Assembly: GCA_015039465.1 (NCBI GenBank)
Contig: MU130238.1
Span: 19,968 to 83,967, forward strand
Length of the DNA stretch: 64,000 nt
Direction: 5' to 3'
Origin: Phlegmacium glaucopus
Lineage: Eukaryota > Basidiomycota > Agaricomycetes > Agaricales > Cortinariaceae
Shown here one piece after another: positions 21,652-32,789 of the stretch. A program made the position numbers and the translations under genes. How positions within the stretch are numbered: position 1 is the stretch's first letter; each line of letters starts with the position of its first letter. The notes below the pieces were generated by a model, which ran no database searches, was not told where the DNA came from, and worked only from the letters and a program-made list of their open reading frames with translations.

Positions 21652-23893
21652 ATGGCTCGTACCCATGACATTCCCCTCACAACGCAGAAAGCTGGTGCCA
21701 CGAAGGGCAAGCGGTCTCTTGAGGTGGATACCCTCAATGTTGTAGAGGTGGCACAGCCTCCACCAGGCAAGAAAGCTAAGACAGCTGTCAGCAAGTCTAA
21801 ACAGCAGGTCAAAGCTGACAACCCACCAACCAGTGAACCTGACCAAGTGGTCACCACCAGGACAACAAGGACAAGGAAGGAGCCAAAGCAACCCAAACCT
21901 GAGGCTCAAGTACAACACTCAGATCAAGCTCACATCGCAAAGCCTGCAGGGCCTCAGAAACGGAAACGACGAACTAGGGAAGAGATAGCCGCCGATAAGG
22001 CTAAGGCAGAAGCGGAAAAGAAACGACAAGAAGAACTTACCAAGGAGAATCATCACATAATGGCAAAGATGGACATCGACAAGGACATTGACAGGGCTGA
22101 AACTGCCATCCGAACCATCAGGACCTTTGCCGAGATTGAGGATGAAAGTGGTGAGGAGTTCATAGGGTATGCAGCCATCGAGGATTCTGAATCTGAATTG
22201 GATGGTGGGGCTGAAGATGCACTGACACTGAAGGTCAGATTTCCAAGTTGAATTCAGGCTACCAAAGTACTCACCTTGCCTAACAGGAGACGAACAAAGC
22301 GCTTCAACAGCAGATCAAAGCGCTCAAAGCACAAGTAGACAGTGGTAAGAAGAAAGGGAAAGGTGGGAAGAAGTGAGTCACAGCCTGGCGTTTACAAATG
22401 ACATTGATTGATAAGATAACAGGACATCCCAAAAGGTCACTTTTGCATCCGGGCTTCTCCCAGATTGGAACTTGGAGGCCGATTTGATCAAGGAACCTGT
22501 GAAAAAGCAAATGCATGTCCAGATTTTGGCCGGTGGACTCGAAGATTCTGATGCAGAAGGTGTCAATCTGTTCCCTCCCTCATCGAAGCCTGGACCTCAC
22601 ACACTCACCGAAGAAGAGCTGACGAAGGGTGCTCAGCAAGCCAAATGAGACCTCTCACTCCGAAATGAGGCAAGTACCTTCTCTACAAATTTATAAAATT
22701 TCTGATATGGAGTCAATCAAGCTTGTGTCTATTGAGGAGGAGTATGCTCCTCGTGCAGCTGCAAAAATGGTTGCAGTGAAGATCCCACCCCTGGTTCACG
22801 TCAAGACAGAGAAGCATAAGGAAGATTCCATGCCAGTCAAAGCACAAATGTCCAAGAAAGGCTCTGTAGTCAAGACCACAGTCACCGTGAAGTCAAAGCC
22901 TCAATGCTTGAATGGTAATAATGTCCAAATGTCTCATCTCCTAGAATTCACAGAAGCAGAGTGGCGGGGCAGCTTCCTTCCAACACTTTATGACAAATTC
23001 TTCAGCTCTGATAAGCCATTTGATGCCTTCTATCATGGAAGCGATTGATTTGTTGCCTTGCTGCAGGTCATCATCGAAGAGGTTTACCCCAACATTGAGT
23101 ATACAATTACCTCGTCAGATGCTATCTATTTATTGCTGAGCCATTTTTTCTGTTCTATTATCACAATTTTGATTCTCTTTTCTGTCTAGGTGTATAATCA
23201 TGTCAACGAGAAACAGTCCAATATCGGTTCCAATGCCATCAACCTTGTGAAAAAGCAGCTCGACACTTTCAAAGATGAGCAAGCAGCCAAGCACTGGCTT
23301 CGGTGGGCTCTATGTGTCACAGATGGTCCACTTTTTTCAAGGAGCCATCGCCAATGGGTTCGCCAATTGACCAGAAAGATCTGGCATATGAAGTAAGCTA
23401 ATATTTCTGCCCCAAAGAAGTATAGCTCTGATAGATACAGTTTCCTGGAGGTCGCTTGCTCAGCCCTTTCATCATCAACCTTGCTGCCCCTCTTCTTAGC
23501 CTCAGGGCTGGCTCAGTCTCGGACAATGGATATCCAAAAGGTCTTGTCGCGTTGATCATGGGAGCGGTAAGTACAGCCCAAGTAATGATAGATCTCAGGC
23601 TGTTTCTCACAGGCTTGTATTCCAGCTTGAGCGTGCTGTCAAACATCTTTCCAAGCCATCCACTAAGGTGAAGGAATTCTCGAAGGAGTTTTGGGGATCA
23701 CAGGTTGATACATACTACGACGGTTTCAAAGGAAAGAAAGGTGTCCCAGAAACTCGCTGGAAAGAATTGGTGGCGGCCTGTTTGGGACATTCCGAGGACA
23801 GCGATGACAATACACTTGACGCCGATTTGTCTATCTTGGACAATGATCGTGCTTGTGTCTTCAATTTTTGTAGCCCAGTCAAATCTTGTGCTT
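21652..23893 (+). pseudogene. TE-associated basidiomycete protein of unknown function, decayed
   Basis: Exon 1 (21652-22236) gives a Lys/Arg-rich start (MARTHDIPLTT, later QKRKRRTREEIAADKAKAEA), an acidic tail and a splice donor. Further pieces read ETNKALQQQIKALKAQ, then ASGLLPDWNLEADL, then FLPTLYDKFFSSDKPFDAF, then YNHVNEKQSNIGSNA and KEFWGSQVDTYYDGF. I recall this order from a dispersed basidiomycete family that occurs in many copies and has no known function. TGA stops at the Lys-Asp and Asp-Phe positions (near 22646 and 23046) and frame jumps near 23340 and 23560 indicate a pseudogene. Confidence 0.65.
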
Positions 23894-24186
23894 GATCCTG
23901 CATTTAATACTCATAATACTTGTCAGCAGAATTATATAGATACATACTTTGCTTTTCCTAGCTTTCTGTCACTTTCTGTAGCTTTTCTGCTTTTCCTTTC
24001 CCTTGAGCAACGTAAAAAGTAGCCAGCTTTTTTGAATTAGGCACGTGGCTTTTTGAACCTGCCGCTTTTGTCCCTTTTTGCCACTTTTTTCCCTTGTACA
24101 AGCGGAAAAAAGCTATTTGCTAAACTACTGATGCAACATACATAATCAGGCACAAGTCTAAATATAGTAATTTTACGTAATAAGAT

Positions 24187-24330
24187 TTGAGCTTGCTTGC
24201 AGGTAGCTGTTCCACAGTGCCGTTTTTCAAGGTTAACAAAACCTCCTGGACTGCATTTTACATGTGTGCAGCAGTCTGGACAAACAGTGAATCCTTCTGC
24301 ATCGATGACTGGAGGTGGTGGAACACCTGA
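24187..24330 (-). pseudogene. Possible zinc-binding fragment
   Basis: A minus-strand frame reads CPDCCTHVKC followed by GGFVNLEKRHCGTATC, spacing that could bind zinc and resembles short Cys/His blocks of TE-associated basidiomycete proteins. No start, stop or neighbours support a full gene. Confidence 0.3.
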
Positions 24331-24650
24331 CTAAAAGATAGTATGATGAGTGATTAGTTAGAAATGTGCCAGTGTATGTTGGATTTCTAGAGTACAAAAC
24401 TCAGTTGTTTGCTGCGCAAATGACTGGGTGAGCTCGTATCGACTACAAGGTTTATATACGAAATAAGCAGGCACATTCTGTTTGTGCCTGCTAATAGTTA
24501 GACTGTGAATATACAATAAAACACAACAGAAAAGGATAGGAAAATACAAGCATAATGCTCATGAAATAGAAAATATATTGGCAGCGGTGTGGAATGCACC
24601 GCAGGCCATTGCGAATGAGATATCGGTAATCATAAAGGTGATATTATACG

Positions 24651-25142
24651 AGGTCTTTACACTCCCCCACATTGTCCGGCCGGAATTCCGCCGGACTGAC
24701 CGGAGTCCGGTGGAAGTCCGGCAGACTCCAGCGGACTCCAGAAAAGTCCGGTCAGAGTCCGGTGAGAGTCCGGCGGAAGTCCGGTGGAAGTACAAAATAT
24801 GCCTGTATCCCCTCCTAACCCTCCTAACCTAAGAACGCGCTACCGCGCGGACAGAAAATATCCCCATCCCTAAATATTAATCCTAAGCCCTAAGCCTAAG
24901 CCCTAAATCTAAATATAACCCTAAGCCTAACCTCTAAATCTAAATATAACCCTAAATTCCATCAAAAGTCCGGCGGATGTCCGGTGGAAGTCCGCCGGAC
25001 TGTGACCAGACATACAGTCCAGGCATTTTTCTACTTTCACCGGACTCTGACCGGACTCCAACCAGACTCTCACCGGACTCTCACCGGAATTTTACCAGAA
25101 TTTTAGTGGAGTCCGGACAACGTGGGGGACTGTAAAGTACAC
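24651..25142. mobile_element. Non-autonomous Mutator-like element 2
   Basis: 492 bp with ends AGGTCTTTACACTCCCCCAC and GTGGGGGACTGTAAAGTACA and a perfect 9-bp target duplication TATTATACG (24642-24650, 25143-25151). The subterminal parts are runs of TCCGGTGGAAGTCCGG-type units in both orientations; the middle is a degenerate telomere-like block. No coding capacity. Same ends as elements at 9376 and 16985. Confidence 0.88.
24863..24960 (+). repeat. Degenerate telomere-like (CCCTAA) block
   Basis: CCTAAGCCCTAAGCCTAAG, then CCCTAAATCTAAATATAA repeated about twice. These are variants of the fungal telomere unit CCCTAA, located in the centre of Mutator-like element 2. Confidence 0.6.
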
Positions 25143-25240
25143 TATTATACGTACTGGCGGAAACGATGGTGTTTCCATATTGGGCGCTTATGGGTTTTGT
25201 AGCATATTTGCAAGTTATATTTCAATAGTGTATACCCTAC

Positions 25241-26657
25241 CGTTATAAATCGTTGTTGTTGTATATAAACACCAACCAGAGAGCAATGGACTAGTCTTTA
25301 AGTCAAAAGCCTCCCTGTTGTTCGTTTAGGGAAGGTATAACCTTAGACTTGTATTACACAGAGGTAGGGGGTGAGAATAGAGATGAGAAGGATGAGGATG
25401 AATGAGGAAGAGTCTTCAGTAAGACTATAGCAGTTGACAGTGGGTTGACAGTAAAGGACTGAAAAAGCGAACTCAGAGGGGTTAAGGAAGAGGATGAGGA
25501 AGAATAAGAGGGAGTCTTCAGCAAGACTATAGTAATTGACAGTGGGGATAGATTGACAGTTAAAGGCAGAAAAAGCGAACTTAAGGAAGGAATTCACTGG
25601 AATTCCACTGAGATGATGACTGTGGGGAGTAAGAATGAATTGAGATGAACTACCTATCCTGGTACAAAAGAGCAGTATTTATACCTAAGGATGAGGCTAT
25701 GTAAAACAAAAATAAAAGAAAGAAGTACGCGCTGTCAAAGGAAGAATGATGAAGAGAGGACAGCTGCGAGAAGAAAAGAACAATGGAAAAGAAAAGGAAC
25801 AGTAAAAGAATCTGTAAAATTGTCAAAGTGTGAGAGAAAAGAAGAGAAGGCAGTGTACATAGTCCAATAGCAAAAATATATCAACTCCAAAGGCGTGTGG
25901 TCATGTCAAAAATATGAAAGGTCCTGAGTCAACACTTGAAAGGCGCAGCCTTGTTCCCGAGAAAACACTACTTGCCCATGATCCCATGTCGTGCAGCCTT
26001 GATAACACTTGACACTCTGCGAGAATAATCCTCTGCTGCTGATTCATCTGCAATTCCTGCTTAGTTGTGATCCTCCTGGACTTCCTAAATTGTCATAAAG
26101 AGGGTGGGAAGGCTTCAGATACCACGTGAATGATGGTTTTGGCAGTGAATGATAAGATAAGAGATAGATCATTGAGGATAGGGGACTGAGTGCGATCCAA
26201 GAGCGAGGTATGGCAAGATAGATAGCTGAGGAGAACACTTGTGGGTCCATAGCCACAACAACAATGACAAAGCCTTTGACATAATGGGAGATGTAACTGA
26301 TGCGTCCATAGATGGGCTGTTCTTGAAATGATGGGCCATAGATGCGATCAAACACGAGCCGATGACCGATGCGAATAGTAGATTGATCGCTTTGTTGTAT
26401 CGCTAGCCAGGGGACAAACGGATGGTAGATGTTCAGGAGCATGTCGATGGTGTAAATGATAGATAGCATAGTAGAAGACATTGAAGATATGATGAGCGAT
26501 GAGGACGATAACGTGGAATGAATGATTTTGTTGACCAGGAACGCGATTCAGGGCCGCTTCCAAAATAGGTAAGTGAATTCAAAGTCCGCTTATTTTCATG
26601 ATGGCAACTTTTAAGCTTTGTTCTCACGCTACCAATCAGTATTGGTGCACGATACCG
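25241..26657 (-). mobile_element. Repeat family R, copy C
   Basis: Reverse copy with start CGGTATCG at 26657 and end near 25241. TATA box (reverse) at 25676-25683. It keeps the same internal reading frame as copy A from the TIDMLLNIYHPFVPW block to the LYDNLGSPGG block, without the 1.5-kb insertion. Confidence 0.8.
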
Positions 26658-26816
26658 TATTAGAGGCCATTGAGTTTCATGTTGGTAATATTATGCTTAA
26701 GACATGACACTTAAATCAAATCAATTATATTCTCATCTTCTGTGCTTGGTAACCTTAGAAAACCTCATCCAAATATTTTCAATAATCACTATCACTGTCT
26801 ATCAGGCTCTAATTGT

Positions 26817-27427
26817 TAGGGTTACCAAAGTTCAGTTCTGAACTGACTAATGAACCTGAACTGAACTGAACTGAACTGAACTGAACTGAATTATCAGTTC
26901 AGTTCAGTTCAGGTTCAGGCATTTAGAGATTTATGGTTCATGCAGTTTGAACTGAACTGAACTGCTGAACCATTAGGTCCTAGAAGGCCAGGCAATTCTC
27001 TTCTTTTGACTTAACATTTTCTGGAAAGTGATCCTTCAGTAATTTATAAACATTGGAATGGTTTGGCAGTCCTTTTGAGCATGAAATAATGGCTAAGGAA
27101 GGAGGTGATGGTGATGTTATTATGTCAGCATAGATTGGTACTGCCTATTTAGGAAAATAAATATAAATCAATGGTTTTCTGTGTTCTAAAGGAGTACTGA
27201 GATCATATATGAGTGGAAATCAAGTGGCTAAGGGCTAAGGAAGGTCTTTGTACAATAAATTTTCAGAAAAAGGTAAAATTTCAGATTTTATAATGGTTCT
27301 TCAGTTCAGTTCAGTTCAAACCAGTTCTTAAATGGTTCAGTTCAGTTCAGGACCATATGTAAACAGTTCAGTTCAGTTCAGGCTGAGGAGGTGAAGAACT
27401 GAACTGAACTGAACTTTGGTAACCCTA
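26817..27427. mobile_element. hAT-like MITE rich in GAACT hairpins
   Basis: 611 bp bounded by TAGGGTTACCAAAGTTCAGT and its inverse, with an 8-bp flanking duplication CTAATTGT/CTAATCGT (26809-26816, 27428-27435; one mismatch). TAGGG-type ends and 8-bp duplications are hAT features. The ends carry runs of (GAACT)n and (AGTTC)n that can pair. Confidence 0.85.
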
Positions 27428-27435
27428 CTAATCGT

Positions 27436-28176
27436 GCAAAATCACTATTTGGAAGACCTGTTCCTGAGAGGGTCATATTTTTTTTTAAGCAGCCTGCAGC
27501 CGGACCAACCTACGTACCCCCGGTCCAGCATTTCGATCCCGGCACCCCCTTGTTGCCCTTTGGACAATCGCAACAACTTGATGGGCAATGCCCAAACCAC
27601 CTCAGGCCTGGGGTTAGTGCTCTGACTTAGGTACTTGACAAGTTTCATATGGAAAAGCCTCAAGCGCCAGGAAGTACTTCAATTCGTAGATTGATACGTT
27701 TTCTATTGGCATAGACTGTACCATTTCGATTGATTCGGCCAGTCCCATGTCACAGGTCCAGGCCGAAATCGGTCCCACGTCACACCGACTGTGGACGCGT
27801 GTGACAAATGGTTCGGAAAAACACAGCGAGAAATCCATTTTCGAGGCAACTTCCAATCTTTTATGGAGTTTGAGTTACATAAAAGCTTCGCTAATCAATG
27901 ACCATAATCAAATTTTGAAGAGGATGGATTTATCGCAATGGAAATCGGTGTCTGATAAAGATATTGTGGTTCTAAAGTCTAAGAATTTGTCCAAGCTAAT
28001 CTAATGCAGCAACCTGGAAGCACGTAACGATAAAACTGCAAGCAAACGCGGAATAAAAATCAAGAAATAACACTGAATCGAGAAAACATGAGACAGAACA
28101 GGAAAGGGAGGATCGCTGAAGCAAGGAAGTCGCAGCATTTCAAGAGGCGAGTCTGCCCAAAAGTCTGAGGAAACAC
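27436..28176. other. Intergenic, 3' flank of the RRM gene
   Basis: No gene is supported. A minus-strand stretch ending in nine A (near 27480) might be an old short interspersed element, but no box pair is convincing. Confidence 0.4.
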
Positions 28177-30182
28177 TCAAGCAGCAGAGCTCTGATAGAC
28201 AGCGTTGTAGTGCATCTGATTCGGCAGAGCGAATTGATGTTGGTGTAATTGAAGTCCATATCTTTCATCGGTGCTCCACCTACAGAAAATGAGATGCTTG
28301 GGTAGGAGAAATGTACAAAATAAACGATAAACGAACCTGGAGTCAATAGAGGACAGGCGACTACTATTGTAGTCTTGGACATTACCGGGAAAAACTGACG
28401 GTAGCATAGGAGGAGGCGACTGTCTCGGCAGAGAAGTAGCAAGTGATTTACGATTAAAGAAAGAACCAGTGGCGAATCCGAGTTGACTAGAGTGTGCAAG
28501 GCTTCCAGTATCACAACGACCTGCTTGGTCGTCCAGCGCGGCACGGGGCTGACCTAAGAAGTCACCAGGAGTAAACACTGTATAGTCCGTCTTTCTATCC
28601 ACAGTCACCAACCCAGAAGTAGGTAAATCCATGTGATTGGGTGCGATAGGTTTGACATAGCGAGCTTCGATTTGATAGCTTCCATAACGCTGACCACTGA
28701 GTGTCTCTTTCGCTTCCTGAGCGACATGCGCCGCTGAATATTGAACGACAACAGACATAGTACCCAAAGGAGAAACTTGGACGATCTCAAGTTTCTCAAT
28801 GTGACCAAAGGGGAAGAATAGAGGATGGAGATCCTGAGCCTGGGAGAACAAAAGAGTTGGCAAATTTGTCACGAGCAAAGACGCTGTAGGAACAGAGCAA
28901 GTTGCAAGAGACGCAGAACCAGAGTCGTGAGATCCCAAAGAAGACCCAGAGGTATCGGAAGAAGCCAGAGCAGGTCCAACAGCAAGCTTGGGGCTAGGAC
29001 TAGGCAAACGAGAGCGTGAATCGAGGAGCATCGCACGGTCGCCTCCGTCCAGAAAACCTAAAGATGAGTAAATGGGTGAGTCAGATCACTCTTTCTAGGC
29101 TTTCAGATAGGACCTTGAGAGCGTTGTACAACAGCCCACGAGACGTCTATGGTATGTCCCCTATGCGATATTGTGAATAAGGATCGATAGGCATGAATCT
29201 ATCACTCACTTGACCTGTGTTCGAGTCAAAGCCGCCATTGCTCGCTTAGCATCTTCATGTGCGGACATGACGACAAACCCACGACGCCGTGAAGAATTAT
29301 CAACAGTTGCCAGGATAACAGAGTGTACAACGGTGCCGTACTGAGAAAACAGACCACCGAATTCATTTCTAAGATCGGCGTAAGATCAGACTTTTTATAT
29401 GACAAAATAGAACGATAGGACTGGCTTGGTGAGAGCAAAAGGGAGTCCAAGTACATATAGATTCCTCCGATCGTCCTTTGATTGTTTGATGGGCCGGCTT
29501 GAAGTTGAGGGAGTTGTCACTGGGGTTACCGATCTTGAAAAAGAGAATAAGTGTTCGATTCTTATAAACGGAAGATGCGAAGAGATATCAAGACGGAAAC
29601 CTGCGTTACAAACATCCACAAAATAACACACATATACTTCGCAATTGCAGACTGAAGCTGCATATATGCTGTCTCGCATCGTCACTTACAAGGCACAGCC
29701 GGCGATGACATATCCATTCAACCAAAGGGCTTTTCTATAGGACAGAGCACATTAGAATGATCGCTGCTTTACTAACAGCTAAATCGACACGTACGCTGCG
29801 GCGTCAGCGTCCAAGAAAGTAATCTCGAGCCTTGCCGATGTTGCATCTCTGATATCTTGAAAGCTGCGGATTTCACCTAATTCAATAGAAATGAGCAGAT
29901 GCTACATGCAATAATAACGACACTTGCCTGTAAGTCTATCAAAAAGCGCAGCTAATTCACGTCTGTTGACTATACATATAATGTCAAGGTTCGCCTTAGA
30001 TAGGTAGATGCTAACTCACCATGATCAGGGATATTTTCGATGCTTATAGTATTGGTGATGCGTTTATTATCGAAATTGAACAAGGCGCCAGCGTCTGCCG
30101 CAAAGGATGACCCAACCGGGCCAAGCGTAGCGTTGGCGGGCATCCCTCGCCCGACATTGTACTTTACAAGTTGGATTGACAT
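28177..30182 (-). CDS. RNA-binding protein with three RRM domains (489 aa, 9 exons)
   Basis: Exons on the minus strand: 30182-30020, 29969-29928, 29876-29795, 29734-29690, 29533-29426, 29368-29210, 29160-29114, 29057-28337, 28279-28177. Joined they give 1470 nt in frame. RRM 1 starts NTISIENIPDH; RRM 2 has NLYVLGLPFALTK and RRRGFVVMSAHEDAKRAM followed by GHTIDVSWAVVQRSQGFLDG; RRM 3 has SLLVTNLPTLLF and GTMSVVVQYS. The C-terminus is Ser/Pro-rich. The layout recalls Mei2/Csx1-like regulators of mRNA fate; the exact orthologue is not clear. Two introns use a GC donor (29927 and 29425). It is divergent from the RAD51-like gene, 400 bp away. Confidence 0.9.
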
Positions 30183-30583
30183 TCAAAAACCGCGTTTTTG
30201 GAGGGATCGCTTTTAGTCGGAAGCGTTAAGCAAGAAATAGAGTGGCTTTTGAGCGAGCGGGTGCGGTAATAAGCAAGAAATGCAAACACAGAATGGTAAG
30301 AAAGCAAGAACAACCAGCAAGATTTTGTTCTCACAATTTAAAGTAGTTAAAATCTTCTCACGGCAGGCGGTTCATCCACGTGATCTGCATGTTCCCTTCC
30401 AGTCGTACTACTACTTAGGCGTCCGGAGTCCGCTGGACATAGCTGTACTTACCTTCTACTGACACTAACGATTCATCTTTGAAATCTACTATCTCCCTCT
30501 ACTCTCGTTACTTGAGGCCCCACATAAGCATCCAAATATCATCTACAGCCTTGCGGAGACGGAATCATCCTTCACCAGCTACT
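30183..30583. promoter_or_regulatory. Shared divergent promoter region
   Basis: The 401 bp between the two start codons of the RRM gene (minus) and the RAD51-like gene (plus) must hold both promoters. A pyrimidine-rich stretch (CTACTATCTCCCTCTACTCTC, near 30485) lies upstream of the RAD51-like start, as in many fungal promoters. No clear TATA box was found. Confidence 0.5.
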
Positions 30584-31989
30584 ATGTCCTCAAGTCGTTC
30601 ATTGCTTTCGTTAGGACTTCAAAAAGAGGTTCTCGCAGCTTTGACGCGTAACGGTTACGAAAACCTACGCGATTTAACATCTGCCACGGCGGAAGGACTG
30701 GCCAAAGGCAAGACATATATATACTCTGAACCACCTGGCGTAATTTCACAGTTCGGAAACTCTTTCTTAGATATCAACATCCCAATAGCCGATGCTCGAG
30801 CTCTTATTGATCGATGCCAAATGTCACAAACACCTGCTTTAACACTCCCCATGACACAATCTGCTGCAGTCATGGTTCGACATTCCCACAAAGTATCTAC
30901 GAAATGCAGCACCCTCGATAAAGCACTTGAAGGCGGTATATCCCGTGGTCATATAACTGAAATATCTGGACCTCCAGGATGTGCTAAAGAACAACTCTTG
31001 ATGAATATTGTGGCTGCTTTTCTTGAGGTTAATGAGGAGGTTATGTTCATCGGTAAGTCATCTACTCAATAGCCCCCACCTTCGCAATCGGTATAAACTC
31101 ATGTTTCATCATTTGAGATTGCCAAAACATGACGAGCCCTGCAACTTTAATCAGGTTTCTAAAAAGTGAAGCATGTCGTTCTCAACTGGCTGATCAAATA
31201 ATCAGATTCCTTTAGGATTTACAAATTTGCCACCAAACTTCAAGCAACGGATACATTACACCAAGATCCATACCCTTCCCGAGCTTATGCTATTCTTGCA
31301 TCAACTTGCATCGCTCCTTAAGTCTCATCCAAAAGTGAGCAAATAATTCCTCGATCCAATTCTATCGTTCACACTCATTCCCCCCAGATCTCATTGGTAG
31401 TCTTTAATTCATTCTATTTTCCCTTTCAAAATGCAGAACTGGGCATTTCGCAAATGAAGCCACTTTACGAAAAGGTTAAAGAAACGTTTTCTCAAGCGTG
31501 CGCTTCGGGACATTTGACAGTAAGTACTAGTCATTTCACGACGATGGTAAATCATTTACACCCAGACTGTGCAGATCGTGACAACCTCTCAGCTGTCGAT
31601 CAAGATGATCAACGCTGACGGCTCTTCAGGGTCATATGATTCTGGCGCTCATGGTGTATTATCACCATTTCTTGGTATATACCTACCTAAGCAATTTTTT
31701 TCTGCAAGCTCAACGACTGTTACTTTTCCAGGAGACTTATATTTGCCACACGCCAAAGCGCATCGAGTTATGTTGTGCCCTGATGGACCTGACACTGGGT
31801 TTGTAATTTTCAAATTATCCCTCCCGCAATCAGAGTGGTATTGAGCAAAAGAGAAGGTTCATAAAGGTGTTATCTTCCCCAAGGTATCCGCCGGGAAGGT
31901 GTCCCTCGATTCTCGAGCCTTATTCCATCGTAGGTTTGGTTCAACTTCTGCTTGTTGTGTCGTCTCTTAAACCAAATGGCCTCTTGTAA
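30584..31989 (+). CDS. RAD51-family recombination protein (362 aa, 7 exons)
   Basis: Exons 30584-31052, 31118-31165, 31216-31334, 31388-31519, 31575-31674, 31732-31798 and 31836-31989 join to 1089 nt in frame. An N-terminal helical part is followed by the RecA-like core: GGISRGHITEISGPPGCAKE (Walker A region), MFIDCQNMTSP, a Walker B-like SLVVFNSFYFPFQ, VTTSQLSIKM (L2-like region) and a conserved end (YLPHAKAHRVML, VLSSPRYPPG). RAD51 paralogues help RAD51 filaments form in homologous recombination repair; the fold best fits a Rad51C/Rad57-type paralogue. The Walker A Gly-Lys-Thr is Ala-Lys-Glu, and the Walker B Asp is Asn, so ATP hydrolysis may be weak or absent. ATG 30584 is chosen because the MSSSRSLLSLGL start precedes the domain; an in-frame ATG does not occur closer upstream. 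Confidence 0.85.
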
Positions 31990-32789
31990 GGTGAATGAAC
32001 TCATAACTTAGGTCACGGACCTCGAATTTCAAGATCAGGAGCGCGTATTCATTCTTCCCAAGGTGCTGAGCAATGACCCCGGTGGGATTATCACTTGATG
32101 CTTATGACTGCGGCCGCCTTATTCACGCCCAGGAAAGGCTGGACTTCCACATCATGGCCATCGTCATAATCCGTCCTGCCTCGCTGTATCGTCATGCTCT
32201 CATAAGAATGATACAAACCTCGCGGCTCAGTGCTCGCTTGCATATTTTCTGACAGTGATAGCGTGGCGAGGGTGGTATTATCATCCACGCCACTTGGAAC
32301 TTGTTTCACATTTTTCTCCGTTCTTCGCCTAGAATTTGATTATCAGCGAACCAAGAAACCGCACCAGCCCCGTCAATCATTTATTCAGATTAAGAACGGG
32401 TTTATCCCCATTTCCTTCGAGGCTCAATGACAATTTGTTGAGCCTCCTACCATTCTCCATCTTAGATCATTGCCTTACTGTGCTCCTGTGTATTATTTCA
32501 ATTACGAACCACCCATGTTTTCTAGAGAGAATACATACGCCCAGTGCTTAAGGATAAATGTGTCTTATGTTGTACAAAATAGATCTTTGATGTGGAGCGA
32601 CGAAAGAACAACTGTTTGCTTTAATGCTACCAATAGCCGCAGTCGCAGCACATGGTAGCACCACCAAGTCTAATTAATCAAAATACAGTCTCCTCTCTGA
32701 GTCCTCCAACGTCGAATATTTTCTTAGGCAAATCTCACGCTGCCTCAGTTAAAGTACTCCGGACTAGCTACTTGTTCTTCTATATTTAT
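31990..32789. other. Intergenic; one possible terminal exon on the minus strand
   Basis: A minus-strand frame about 32337-32091, after an acceptor-like TTCTAG, reads SGVDDNTTLATLSLSENMQ then GLYHSYESM and DVEVQPFLGVNK before a stop. It looks coding, but no upstream exon was found. Otherwise nothing recognised between the RAD51-like and cyclo-ligase genes, which converge here. Confidence 0.35.

Noticed and set aside
27479..27640. Possible SINE on the minus strand ending in nine A
   Set aside because: No convincing A box, no target duplication and no second copy in the window.
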